From: Fictibacillus aquaticus
GTDB lineage: Bacteria; Bacillota; Bacilli; Bacillales; Fictibacillaceae
DNA length: 64,000 bases
Reading direction: 5' to 3'
NCBI RefSeq assembly: GCF_002245695.1
Contig: NZ_NOII01000003.1
Coordinates: forward strand, 673,788-737,787
The notes beneath the pieces were generated by a model that searched no databases, was not told the DNA's origin, and saw only the letters and a list, made by a program, of their open reading frames with translations. This document shows positions 1 through 8,627 of the stretch, piece by piece; the stretch's first letter is position 1; the number at the start of each line of letters is the position of its first letter. Position numbers and translations under genes: made by a program.

Positions 1-1
1 C

Positions 2-739
2 CCGGTGTTCTCATTCGAATCCAAACGGATCGCACGTTTAGAAAAAGCAGCGGCTGTCTGTTATGACGGCGGCATCTTCATCTCAAAAGTAGACAAAGCT
101 GCTGTTACATCAGACAGCACTGTGACCACGATCAGCAATGGCGTTGACCTCGATTACTTTTCCTATCAGCACGAATTTACCTCAGAAAACAACGTCGTGT
201 TTGTTGGCAATATGTCTTACGCGCCGAACCGCGAGGGTGTGAAACACTTTATCCAGAACATTTACCCGCACATAAAAATCACCGAATTCAAGCTTTACAT
301 CGTCGGACGCGAGCCGACCAAAGACATTATCGCATTGAGCGGAAAATACCCGAATATCGTCGTAACTGGCGAAGTGCCGGATATACGCACATACTTGCGC
401 AGGGCGAAATTGTTCGTCTGCCCGCTGCAGACAGGGGCTGGTGTGCAGAACAAGGTGCTTGAGGCAATGGCTGCAGGCGTTCCGGTCTTGACGACATCGA
501 TCGTGAACGACCCGATTGGCGGGCGCGACAACGACACAATTTTCGTTCGCAACTCAGACAAAGATTTCGCTGCTTCCATCACAGAGCTCCTTTCAAAGCC
601 AGCACAGCTTGAGCAGACAAGAGCAGCAGCCCGCCAGTTTGTTGAGCAGCATTACCGATGGGAGCGTTTGAACCGCCAGCTCGAGCAGTTTTACCGAGAT
701 GTGATTCAGAAAAAACGTTTAAATGAGGTGACAGGATGA
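2..739 (+). CDS. Glycosyltransferase family 4, C-terminal part (cut by window edge)
   Basis: The reading frame is open to the window edge, so the N-terminal part of the gene lies outside and the GTG at position 5 need not be the start. The visible 244 residues are a GT-B C-terminal half: a VGNMSYAPN strand, then PLQTGAGVQNKVLEAMAAG and VPVLTT, the nucleotide-sugar-binding region of GT4 enzymes. The closest family I recognise is the sugar transferases of EpsH/PEP-CTERM-type EPS clusters (Glyco_trans_1_4 type). It would add a sugar to the lipid-linked EPS repeat unit on the cytoplasmic side. Its TGA overlaps the ATG of manC (ATGA), so the two are translationally coupled. Donor sugar and acceptor cannot be read from the sequence. 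Confidence 0.85.
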   Translation, partial: PVFSFESKRIARLEKAAAVCYDGGIFISKVDKAAVTSDSTVTTISNGVDLDYFSYQHEFTSENNVVFVGNMSYAPNREGVKHFIQNIYPHIKITEFKLYIVGREPTKDIIALSGKYPNIVVTGEVPDIRTYLRRAKLFVCPLQTGAGVQNKVLEAMAAGVPVLTTSIVNDPIGGRDNDTIFVRNSDKDFAASITELLSKPAQLEQTRAAARQFVEQHYRWERLNRQLEQFYRDVIQKKRLNEVTG

Positions 740-2121
740 AGCTTGTACTTTTATCAGGAGGTTCTGGCAAAAGGCTTTGGCCGCTGTCTAATGATGCCCG
801 TTCCAAGCAGTTCCTTAAAGTCTTGGAAAACGATTTTGGTGAAAAAGAGTCGATGGTCCAAAGAGTATGGGGACAGCTGAGTGCGGCTGGGCTGACGAGC
901 TCGACGGTCATCGCGACGAGCAAGGCACAGGTGGATATGATTTCAAGCCAGCTTGGAAAGCACAGCGGTGTGGTCGTTGAGCCGGAAAGGCGCGACACGT
1001 TTCCAGCCATCGCGCTCGCCGCGTCGTATCTGTATTCCGAAATGATGGCAGATCCGAATGAGGTTATGGCGGTGCTGCCGGTTGATCCTTACGTGGAAAC
1101 GGCTTTTTTCCATAAAATTAAAGAGCTTGAACAGGTAATTCACGAATCTCATGCAAACATCGCGCTGCTTGGGGTGAAGCCAACTTATCCATCCGAAAAG
1201 TACGGCTACATCGTGCCGGATAATGGAGAGCACGAAACGTGGATGAACGTGGCGTCATTTACTGAAAAGCCGAGCACGCAGCAGGCAGAGAAACTGATGA
1301 ACAATAATGCGCTCTGGAATTGCGGAGTGTTCGCGTTCCGCCTTGGATACATTCTTTCCCTTCTCGCTAAAAAAGGCTTTCCGATGCAATACAGTGAGCT
1401 TCTGCCAAGGTACAGCGAGCTGCCGGACATTAGCTTTGATTATGAAGTGGTGGAAAAAGAAGAGCATGTTGTGGCAGTTATGTACAAAGGCTATTGGAAG
1501 GACCTCGGGACGTGGAACACGCTTACAGATGAGATGAAAGGGAACAAGCTTGGCGCCGGCATGTTAAGTGATGATTGCGTGAACACGCATCTCATCAATG
1601 AGCTCGACATACCGGTGACGGTGATTGGGGCTTCTAATCTCGTTATCGCGGCAAGTCCGGACGGCATCCTTGTGTCCGATAAGGAAAAAAGCCATTATGT
1701 TAAAACGCTCGCGAAAGACCTTGGACACCGCCCGATGTACGAAGAGCGCCGGTGGGGCTGGTATAAGGTGCTTGATTTTTTAAAGGTGGAAAAGGATGCA
1801 GAGGTGCTGACAAAGCGGATCGGTGTGACAGCTGGGCAGAACTTGAGCTATCAGACGCATGACTATCGCAGCGAGGTGTGGACGATCATTAAAGGAATCG
1901 GTGAATTTGCTCTGAACGACGAGATTTTTCAAGTAAAGCCGGGTGATGTGCTGCAAATACCAGCCGGTGCCAAGCATGGGATACGCGCCATAACCGACAT
2001 GGAAATCATCGAAGTGCAGACGGGCAGCCAGCTGATTGAAGAGGATATCGTCCGCATTTATATGAGCTGGGACGAGGTGGAACGCCATTGCAGAGGCAAA
2101 AAGCCTGCTGTTTCGCTATAA
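736..2121 (+). CDS. manC: Mannose-1-phosphate guanylyltransferase / type II mannose-6-phosphate isomerase
   Basis: A 461-residue bifunctional ManC-type enzyme making GDP-mannose. The N-terminal nucleotidyltransferase begins with the pyrophosphorylase signature LSGGSGKRLWPLSNDARSK (residues 5-24), followed by VEPERRDTFPAIA, an FTEKP motif and WNCGVFAF. The last roughly 120 residues form the cupin of type II phosphomannose isomerases (YKVLDFLKV start, then QTHDYRSEVW and PGDVLQIPAGAKH). The length is usual for the fused form. The start overlaps the upstream glycosyltransferase stop by 4 bases. Its place at the head of the EPS operon indicates that the polymer contains mannose or a GDP-mannose-derived sugar such as fucose. 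Which one is inference. Confidence 0.93.
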   Translation: MKLVLLSGGSGKRLWPLSNDARSKQFLKVLENDFGEKESMVQRVWGQLSAAGLTSSTVIATSKAQVDMISSQLGKHSGVVVEPERRDTFPAIALAASYLYSEMMADPNEVMAVLPVDPYVETAFFHKIKELEQVIHESHANIALLGVKPTYPSEKYGYIVPDNGEHETWMNVASFTEKPSTQQAEKLMNNNALWNCGVFAFRLGYILSLLAKKGFPMQYSELLPRYSELPDISFDYEVVEKEEHVVAVMYKGYWKDLGTWNTLTDEMKGNKLGAGMLSDDCVNTHLINELDIPVTVIGASNLVIAASPDGILVSDKEKSHYVKTLAKDLGHRPMYEERRWGWYKVLDFLKVEKDAEVLTKRIGVTAGQNLSYQTHDYRSEVWTIIKGIGEFALNDEIFQVKPGDVLQIPAGAKHGIRAITDMEIIEVQTGSQLIEEDIVRIYMSWDEVERHCRGKKPAVSL

Positions 2122-2146
2122 CATCAACCATCCGGGGGGATTTAAG

Positions 2147-2869
2147 ATGGATGACAGGATTGATTTGCGGAGATTTTTCTCCATTGTGTACAGAAGAGCT
2201 TTCCTGATTGTGGCTACGGCCATTTGCTTCGCGTTGCTGACTGCGGTTCTTACAATCTACGTCATAAAGCCTACATTTGAAGCGAGAGAGTACATTATTG
2301 TCGGCAAGCAGGTTGAAACGGAAACTCAGGAGTTTTACCGAAAGCTGGCGTCTTCGATGGACTTAATCAAGAGCCCGATCGTGCTCGGCGAGGTGAGCAA
2401 AACAGCACCTTTTACAGGCGAAACGCTGAAAACGCTCGAGGATAAAATCGCGGTGCAAAACAACAAGGACTCTCAGATTCTTAACATCATTGTCAGGGAC
2501 AGTGACAAGGAGTACGCCAGAGAACTGGCGCTGCGTGTGGCTGATGTTTCGGCGGCAAAAATGAATTCACTTCTTGAGGTAAAGGTGAAAAATGAGAGTG
2601 GAGGAGCAGATGCATCTATAAAACAGGTTGGCAGCAGCATCTTAAATATTGCGATTGGAACGGCGGCTGGTCTATTTTTCGGGATCCTTCTGGCGATGCT
2701 CCGTGAATATTTGGATGACAGTGTGCGCGGAGAAAGCGAAATAGAGGACTATTTTCAGCTGCCTCTTCTTGGTGAGGTGAATTTGAAGAAGAAAGAAAAC
2801 CGCCGCACTCACTCCGAAAAATACGTATCCAATATCCAAAAGACGAGAGGGGGCGAGGTTGGTGTTTAG
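2147..2869 (+). CDS. Wzz/YveK-type polysaccharide chain-length protein
   Basis: A 240-residue polysaccharide co-polymerase. It has a cytoplasmic N-terminus with the DLRRFFSIVYRRAF motif, a first membrane segment at about residues 16-38, an extracytoplasmic helical loop, a second membrane segment at about 168-190 and a short cytoplasmic tail (REYLDDSVRGESEIEDYFQ) of the sort that contacts the partner BY-kinase. In Gram-positive EPS systems such proteins set polymer length and switch on the CpsD/YwqD-type kinase. The start is ATG after a run of seven G at a good distance. The 3' end overlaps the next gene by 11 bases, as expected for a modulator-kinase pair. Confidence 0.9.
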   Translation: MDDRIDLRRFFSIVYRRAFLIVATAICFALLTAVLTIYVIKPTFEAREYIIVGKQVETETQEFYRKLASSMDLIKSPIVLGEVSKTAPFTGETLKTLEDKIAVQNNKDSQILNIIVRDSDKEYARELALRVADVSAAKMNSLLEVKVKNESGGADASIKQVGSSILNIAIGTAAGLFFGILLAMLREYLDDSVRGESEIEDYFQLPLLGEVNLKKKENRRTHSEKYVSNIQKTRGGEVGV

Positions 2870-3476
2870 TCCGCGAAAAGAAAAATCATCGGTCCAATAT
2901 CCGTTAACTCGGATGGAACAGATCCGGATGGTACGGACAAACCTTGAAAGCCGTATCGGAAAAGGTAAGGCGGCAATCCTTGTCACATCTCCAGGCGGCG
3001 CCGAGCAGCAGGGGCTGATAACGGCAAAGCTTGGTGCAGCGCTCGCTGAACAAGGCAAGAATGTGCTGCTGATTGATGCCAACTTGCGAGAACCCTCGCT
3101 GCATGACTATTTTTCCACACGCAACCACAACGGTTTTACCGAATGTATGGAAAGAAAAGAGTTCATCATAGACCATGTTCACGCGACGTTTATCAACCGA
3201 GTTGCGCTGCTTACGGCAGGAAACGGGAGTGCGCTGCTGCAGCATGACAGGATCAAGACGATCGTCGATGCGGCGAAGAGCATGTTTGACTGCATTCTGA
3301 TCGACGCGCCTGGATTTTTGCGCGATGCGGATGCGGGAACATTGATCAGCAGCTGTGATGGCGCCGTGCTTGTCGTCAAAACGAACAAGACAAAAAGGAA
3401 AGAACTTTCAGCAGTGAAGCAGCACTTTCTCCGCACCGAACAAACGATTTACGGTGTGATCTGCCAGACAGGTTAG
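2859..3476 (+). CDS. CpsD/YwqD-like BY-kinase homologue with degenerate P-loop
   Basis: A 205-residue MinD/ParA-fold protein next to its Wzz-type modulator, where the tyrosine autokinase normally sits. The EX2RX2R oligomerisation motif is present (E20, R23, R26), as are Walker A' (LLIDANLREP, residues 70-79) and a Walker B-like ILIDAPGF. The Walker A loop, normally GxGKST, reads SPGGAEQQGLITAKL, so the catalytic lysine and the following Ser/Thr are missing, and there is no tyrosine cluster at the C-terminus (it ends YGVICQTG). It is probably a pseudokinase that still binds the Wzz-type partner. Start TTG 2859 or GTG 2862 after AGGGGG. Confidence 0.8.
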   Translation: MVFSPRKEKSSVQYPLTRMEQIRMVRTNLESRIGKGKAAILVTSPGGAEQQGLITAKLGAALAEQGKNVLLIDANLREPSLHDYFSTRNHNGFTECMERKEFIIDHVHATFINRVALLTAGNGSALLQHDRIKTIVDAAKSMFDCILIDAPGFLRDADAGTLISSCDGAVLVVKTNKTKRKELSAVKQHFLRTEQTIYGVICQTG

Positions 3477-3485
3477 GTGAAGCGA

Positions 3486-4910
3486 ATGGCACGAAATTCG
3501 ATCGGCCGCAATATTTTTCATCTGTTTTACAGTACGGCGCTGGCGAGCGCGCTTAATGCCGGTGCGCTGATCGTTCTTGCCGGTTATTTGCAAGCTGAGC
3601 ACTACGGCCAGTTCAGCGTTGCACTCGCATGCGCGATGATTCTTGGATACTTTACCGATTCCGGACTAAGTGAAATGGCGCTAAGAGAAGGATCAAAAAA
3701 GAATGCGGACGTCCCGGGTGTTCTCGCTTCTTATATAAAAGTGAGGCTTCTGCTGCTCGCAGCATCGTTTCTCGTCGGCTTCGTCATTATTTGGCTGGTG
3801 TATGGCGGCAACTCATCGCTCATGATGACCGCGATGGTGCTGTGTATACCGATGGTCACGGGGCTTGCGCTTCAAAGTATCGCGGCAGCTTACTTTCAGA
3901 TGACAGAACAGATGCAATATATCGGCCGCGTGCGAATGGCATCTTCATTTGTCCTTGTTTCGCTTCTTTCCGGTGGCATGCTTCTCAAGCTCGGTCCTGT
4001 TGCCATCACACTTTTGTATGGCTGTTCTTATTTGGCGGCTGGTATGTTCGGTCTCTGGCTCGTCATGAAAAACGTCCGCATTCCGATGCACGCGCCGTTT
4101 CACAAAACGTTGCTTCATGGATTCGGTTATTTCACCTTAGCCGGACTGCTGTTCATTATCCTGCCTCACATTGGTCCGCTCGTTCTAGAACGGACGATGA
4201 CGTTGGCAGATGTCGCCTTTTTTGCCGTCGCTTATCGCATTCCGCAGGCGCTTCAGCAAATTCCGTTCATCGTCGCTGGAGCCTACCGGCCGGTCATGTT
4301 CCGCCTGTATCATGAAAAAAATGATACAGACCACGTGAGAACAAACATCTCACTCGTTAAATGGATGGCGGTTTTCGGGATGGTGCTGACAATTCCATTC
4401 TTTTATCTAAGTGACGAGGCAGTGAGTGTGCTGTTTGGGGCAGAATGGAGCGCTTCAGCTGAGCTGCTGCAAATTTTATCGATCATGCTTACTGTGCAGG
4501 CGGTTAACATCGCACTAGCAGACGGGCTGACGACAAGAGGGAGGCAGACGTACCGTACCCTGGTGCAGGGGATGTCTGTTGCAATCGGCGTCATCCTGTA
4601 TATTGTTTGCAGCAAATTATACGGACTGCAAGGAGCCGCATATGCAGGGCTTGCAATCGAAATCATCGCACTTGCAGGATATTGGCTGTTTCTCCCGTCA
4701 AAGATGGAGATCGCGAAAAGAGCGGTGCTTCCGTATCTCGCATTTCTTACCGGATCGACAGCTGCTGTCCACGCGATACTCGGCAGCTTTCCATTTGCGG
4801 CTGCGGCAATCCATCTAAGTTTGCTAGGTTGCTTTGTGATGCTAGATAAAGAGATTTACGGCCAGATTATCGTCAAGGTGAGAGGAAAGGAGGCGGGTCA
4901 TGGAGCTTAA
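3486..4910 (+). CDS. Wzx-like oligosaccharide flippase (MOP superfamily)
   Basis: A strongly hydrophobic protein of about 474 residues with around a dozen predicted membrane segments and the N-terminal NIFHLFYSTALASALNAG region typical of polysaccharide_synt family flippases. It would flip the undecaprenyl-linked EPS repeat unit to the outer leaflet. I prefer ATG 3486 because AGGTGA (3475-3480) lies 5 bases upstream, whereas the in-frame GTG at 3477 lies inside that ribosome binding site. It is followed by the polymerase gene with an 11-base overlap, so flippase and polymerase are made together. Confidence 0.87.
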   Translation: MARNSIGRNIFHLFYSTALASALNAGALIVLAGYLQAEHYGQFSVALACAMILGYFTDSGLSEMALREGSKKNADVPGVLASYIKVRLLLLAASFLVGFVIIWLVYGGNSSLMMTAMVLCIPMVTGLALQSIAAAYFQMTEQMQYIGRVRMASSFVLVSLLSGGMLLKLGPVAITLLYGCSYLAAGMFGLWLVMKNVRIPMHAPFHKTLLHGFGYFTLAGLLFIILPHIGPLVLERTMTLADVAFFAVAYRIPQALQQIPFIVAGAYRPVMFRLYHEKNDTDHVRTNISLVKWMAVFGMVLTIPFFYLSDEAVSVLFGAEWSASAELLQILSIMLTVQAVNIALADGLTTRGRQTYRTLVQGMSVAIGVILYIVCSKLYGLQGAAYAGLAIEIIALAGYWLFLPSKMEIAKRAVLPYLAFLTGSTAAVHAILGSFPFAAAAIHLSLLGCFVMLDKEIYGQIIVKVRGKEAGHGA

Positions 4911-6141
4911 GGCGCACAGCACCCAGCAGAGGGCAGGAGCGGTATCTCTGTTTCTATTATTTTTGTTCGTGATGCTCGGTAAATATAACCTATATGTCGG
5001 CTTTGCAATCAAGCCGCACATGATCTTTCTAGCACTCTTCTTTCTCATCCATCTGGCATCCTTTTACTTTCACCGCCTGCAGCTGTTCGAGTGCGCGATG
5101 CTGCTGTTTTACGGTGTGTACAGCTTTACCGGAGCATTCGCGCTGTATCCAATGTCGAGCATCCGTATCATCATCGGCATCGTCATTTACGTTGGCTGTT
5201 ACTTTTTCATGAAAGCCCTGATTGGAAATGCAGGACCGAACGCGATCGAGAAGTCGCTATCCACTGTCGGTCTGATCTTTAACGGTGCGAGCCTCGTGCT
5301 GTATTTTATCGGGTTGAAAAGTCTTGGCTTCGTCTTTCAAGGTGACATGATCACATCGTTCGGCGTACTCATCGACCGCGATTATCCACGGCTTATCGGG
5401 CTGCTGCAGGATCCGAACTATTATGTGTTTTACAACACGATATTCTTCGCGTTTTATCTGTGCAGCTCAGGCTCATGGAAAAACCGGTTCGGCCTTATGC
5501 TCTGCCTCGTGACAAACATCCTGACGTTTTCAAGAGGCGGAATTGCGGTTATGCTCCTGATTTTCCTTTTGTACATCATTATCCTTCCTTCACCGAGGAA
5601 AAAGCTGAAGCTTGCGGGAGGTGCCATCCTTTCACTCGTGGTTGGAGTGTACGGCGCGGTCAGCTTTCTGAAGTTTGATATATACGGTGTGCTAAAGTCG
5701 CGGATCAGCGATTTTTCAAACGATGGCGGCAGCGGACGTTTCGAGCTTTGGGGGCGGGCGTGGGATTATTTTAACGAAAACATCTGGACAGGTGTAGGGG
5801 CTTACAATTTTCCAGACTATAACACGTACGAATACGGCGATGCGCTGCGTGTGCATAACACGTTTCTCGATATTTTGTCAGAGTCCGGAATTCTAGGGTT
5901 TTCGGCGTTTCTGCTGTTTCTTTTGTTTGTGATGGTGCAGCTGCTGCAAAACCGCGTTCACCGGGAAAAGCCGTATTTGTTTCTCACCTTCATCGGGTTC
6001 ATGCTTCAGATGGCGTCGCTGTCGATCATCATCAATGACTTGTTTTTTCTGTACCTCGCTATACTCGCTGTGTATTTGAGCGGGGTTCCGAAGAAGAATA
6101 AGGGGGTACGGTACGATGAACGTCCTGCTTTTAACCGATAA
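4900..6141 (+). CDS. O-antigen ligase/polymerase family protein (Wzy-like)
   Basis: A 413-residue membrane protein with about 10-12 hydrophobic segments and the periplasmic loop signature of the O-antigen ligase family (PF04932-like): GRFELWGRAWDYFNEN, then GVGAYNF and HNTFLDILSESGILGF. Next to a flippase and a Wzz-type protein it is most likely the Wzy polymerase joining EPS repeat units on the outer face of the membrane. The start has AAAGGAGG immediately upstream. The last 26 bases overlap the next glycosyltransferase, and a GGGGGTACGGTAC stretch in this overlap provides that gene's ribosome binding site. Confidence 0.85.
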   Translation: MELKAHSTQQRAGAVSLFLLFLFVMLGKYNLYVGFAIKPHMIFLALFFLIHLASFYFHRLQLFECAMLLFYGVYSFTGAFALYPMSSIRIIIGIVIYVGCYFFMKALIGNAGPNAIEKSLSTVGLIFNGASLVLYFIGLKSLGFVFQGDMITSFGVLIDRDYPRLIGLLQDPNYYVFYNTIFFAFYLCSSGSWKNRFGLMLCLVTNILTFSRGGIAVMLLIFLLYIIILPSPRKKLKLAGGAILSLVVGVYGAVSFLKFDIYGVLKSRISDFSNDGGSGRFELWGRAWDYFNENIWTGVGAYNFPDYNTYEYGDALRVHNTFLDILSESGILGFSAFLLFLLFVMVQLLQNRVHREKPYLFLTFIGFMLQMASLSIIINDLFFLYLAILAVYLSGVPKKNKGVRYDERPAFNR

Positions 6142-7168
6142 GCTGGAGATGGGCGGTGCGGAGATTTATTTTTGCAAGCTTGAGAACCGGCTGCATCATG
6201 AAAATATGTCATTCTTTACAGCGGCTGGCGGCGGGGAGTTGTACAGAAGCATCGAAAAAAAAGAACGGTTTCAACTGCTGAGCCGGAAAAATCATGCTAT
6301 GAATTTGATGCGGCTAAGAAACATGATTAAGAAACACAACATCCACCTTGTTCACGCGAACAGCCTGCGAATGGTGCTGTATGCGATTTTACTGAAAAAA
6401 ACGATGCGCCAATTTTTCCGCATCTATTATACAAAGCACAATGTGACGATCGCCGAAAACCGGTACAGCACCTACTTTGCTAATCTCTTAAACAAGTATG
6501 TGAACCGTATCATCACGGTGAGTGAATTTGAAAAAGAGAATCTGCTGACATTTGGACTGAATCCGCGGCGGATCACGACCATCTATAACGGTGTTGACCT
6601 GGAGCAGTTCACGTACAGCCAGAAAAGTCATAACGGCAGCACGTTTAAGGTCGGGATTCTGGCGAGGCTTTCGGAGGAGAAGAATCATGCGTTTTTTCTC
6701 GAAGTGGCACAGCGGCTGAGGAATGTGCCGGGAATTTCCTTTTATATAGGAGGAGACGGACCGGACTATGATAAGCTCGCTCGGAAAATTACTGAGTTCG
6801 ATATTGAAAGCACCGTGAAGATGATCGGCGCGGTGAAGGAGCCGCAGCATTTTATCAGGGAGATGGACGTTCTGCTGCTCACCTCTAACCGCGAGGTCTT
6901 CCCGATGGTCATTATTGAGGCGATGGCGGTCGGAACACCGGTAATCTCAATTAACAAAGGCGGCATAAAAGAGGCGGTAAACGACAGAGAAACCGGTTAC
7001 TTGATCTCAAGCCACAGTGCGGAAGAGTTCTGCGAGAAAATCCTGCTGCTGCAGGGAAATGAAGTCATCCGCAGGCGGCTCGTGAATCAAGCCAGGATGA
7101 AGGCTGTCACCGAATTTTCTCTAGACAGCATGGTGAAGCGCACGCTGGAGTCATACATGACAATCTAA
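6116..7168 (+). CDS. Glycosyltransferase family 4
   Basis: A complete 350-residue GT-B enzyme. The N-terminus MNVLLLTDKLEMGGAEIYF is the acceptor-side start typical of GT4. A linker with ITTIYNGVDLEQF leads to the donor domain with GILARLSEEKNHAFFLEVA, YIGGDGPDYDKL and the EX7E region EVFPMVIIEAMAVG. It probably adds one sugar of the EPS repeat from a nucleotide donor; specificity is unknown. It overlaps the Wzy-like gene by 26 bases. It is the last gene before the only clear gap in the cluster (7169-7229), which holds a SinR-type dyad rather than a terminator. Confidence 0.88.
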   Translation: MNVLLLTDKLEMGGAEIYFCKLENRLHHENMSFFTAAGGGELYRSIEKKERFQLLSRKNHAMNLMRLRNMIKKHNIHLVHANSLRMVLYAILLKKTMRQFFRIYYTKHNVTIAENRYSTYFANLLNKYVNRIITVSEFEKENLLTFGLNPRRITTIYNGVDLEQFTYSQKSHNGSTFKVGILARLSEEKNHAFFLEVAQRLRNVPGISFYIGGDGPDYDKLARKITEFDIESTVKMIGAVKEPQHFIREMDVLLLTSNREVFPMVIIEAMAVGTPVISINKGGIKEAVNDRETGYLISSHSAEEFCEKILLLQGNEVIRRRLVNQARMKAVTEFSLDSMVKRTLESYMTI

Positions 7169-7187
7169 CATATTTTTTTTACACATG

Positions 7188-7207
7188 TTGTTCTTTATCA
7201 AGAACAA
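7188..7207. promoter_or_regulatory. Perfect dyad matching a SinR-type operator
   Basis: TTGTTCTT (7188-7195), a 4-base spacer and AAGAACAA (7200-7207) form a perfect 8-bp inverted repeat. The left half contains GTTCTTT, which fits the published SinR half-site GTTCTYT; the opposite strand gives GTTCTTG, one mismatch. No T-run follows, so it is not a terminator. A TTTACA hexamer (7178-7183) just upstream could be a -35 element. The site lies between the first seven and the last four genes of the cluster, and a SinR-like repressor is encoded 2.5 kb downstream. Binding by that protein is inference. Confidence 0.6.
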
Positions 7208-7229
7208 AACAATTGTGAGGTGAGGCAAA

Positions 7230-8627
7230 ATGGGCAATAGCTTAGGCGCGCGGATGTACTATGTTTCACTCGCTCTAACAGACATGTTTCTTGTATACGC
7301 CGGATTCCTTGCCGCGCACTATGTTCAGCAGAAGCTGGAGCTTTTACCTGATGCGGAAAGCCTTCAGCACTTGCCGCTGCAATGGATCGCCGCTTCATGC
7401 ATCTTGTTTTTTTATATGTTCGATCTTTATTCCGACTGGCGGAGAAAGAGCGCGTCTCATCTGATCTATCTTGTGACTCTTGCGCTGTTTCTTTATAACA
7501 TGGCCCTGCTTGCGGCATGCTTTTGGAATGAGTCAGCGCCGCTTTTAACGCAGCAGGCACTAATTATCCAAGCCTTCTTTGTCCAGTCCATGCTCGTTGC
7601 GGCAAGCCGGATGAGCATTTGGTACATGACCAAACAGTACTTTGGCGGTAAAAAGGTACTGATCGTAGCGGATGGGAACGCGGACAGCCATATCCTCGCC
7701 GAAAAACTGCTGCAGCATCAAAAAGGCTGGTACACGTTGAGCGGATATTTTCATGCCGCAAAAATACGTCAGCTGAAACCAGCTCTTGGTAAAGCTGACA
7801 CTGTGCTGGTCAGTCCGCATATTGCGGAAAAACGGAAAAATGAAATCATCAGTATTGCCTCAGCATTAGGAAAAGAGGTGCTGATCGTGCCGCAGCAATA
7901 TGAGCTTTCTATTGCGGACGCAGCACTTCAGCAGATCAGCGACATGCCGGTGCTGTCCATCCAGCCTGCACGTCAGGGAATATCCCGCAAGTCTGCGAAA
8001 CGATTGTTCGACCTAACCGTGTCTGCCGTTCTTCTGCACTTTTCAAGCCCGATTTTCCTGCTGCTTTTCGTTTTGATACCTGCCACCTCAAAAGGGCCGG
8101 CACTATACCGGCAGGAGCGGATCGGTCTTAATGGAGCACCATACATGATCTACAAGTTCCGCAGCATGAGGCATGACGCCGAACAGATGACAGGGCCGGT
8201 GCTTGCTTCCGACAATGACCCGCGCATCACAGGAGTCGGCAGATTCATACGTGCAACGCGCCTTGACGAACTGCCTCAGCTGATCAATGTCCTGCTGGGA
8301 GATATGAGCATAGTCGGTCCGCGGCCTGAACGGCAGCATTTTATCTCACAGTTTAAAAAACAAGTCCCAAACTACGAATCAAGATTAATGGTAAAGCCAG
8401 GAATCACCGGCCTCGCCCAGGTGCTAGGCAACTATTCCACGACAGTCGAGGATAAGCTAAGGTTCGATCTACTGTATGTGCGAAGGTGTTCGCTCGCTTT
8501 TGATGTGAAAATCATGCTGCAGACCATCAGGGTCGTACTGCAGCGCGAACAGGCGCAGGGTGTGAAGATGAATCAAGAAACGATAGCAGAAAACTCGATC
8601 CAGCCTGTTTTAGAGGCGAAATTATAA
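7230..8627 (+). CDS. Exopolysaccharide polyprenyl-phosphate sugar-1-phosphate transferase
   Basis: A 465-residue WbaP/EpsL-type initiating enzyme (polyprenyl glycosylphosphotransferase). Four to five membrane segments in the first roughly 110 residues are followed by a Rossmann-like CoA_binding_3 region (KKVLIVADGNADSHIL), another membrane helix (KRLFDLTVSAVLL) and the bacterial sugar transferase domain with YKFRSMRHDAE, TRLDELPQLINVL and DMSIVGPRPE. It transfers a hexose-1-phosphate to undecaprenyl phosphate, the first step in building the EPS unit. The start is ATG after GTGAGGTGAGG. The gene lies directly downstream of the SinR-type dyad and touches the next gene by one base. Confidence 0.92.
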   Translation: MGNSLGARMYYVSLALTDMFLVYAGFLAAHYVQQKLELLPDAESLQHLPLQWIAASCILFFYMFDLYSDWRRKSASHLIYLVTLALFLYNMALLAACFWNESAPLLTQQALIIQAFFVQSMLVAASRMSIWYMTKQYFGGKKVLIVADGNADSHILAEKLLQHQKGWYTLSGYFHAAKIRQLKPALGKADTVLVSPHIAEKRKNEIISIASALGKEVLIVPQQYELSIADAALQQISDMPVLSIQPARQGISRKSAKRLFDLTVSAVLLHFSSPIFLLLFVLIPATSKGPALYRQERIGLNGAPYMIYKFRSMRHDAEQMTGPVLASDNDPRITGVGRFIRATRLDELPQLINVLLGDMSIVGPRPERQHFISQFKKQVPNYESRLMVKPGITGLAQVLGNYSTTVEDKLRFDLLYVRRCSLAFDVKIMLQTIRVVLQREQAQGVKMNQETIAENSIQPVLEAKL

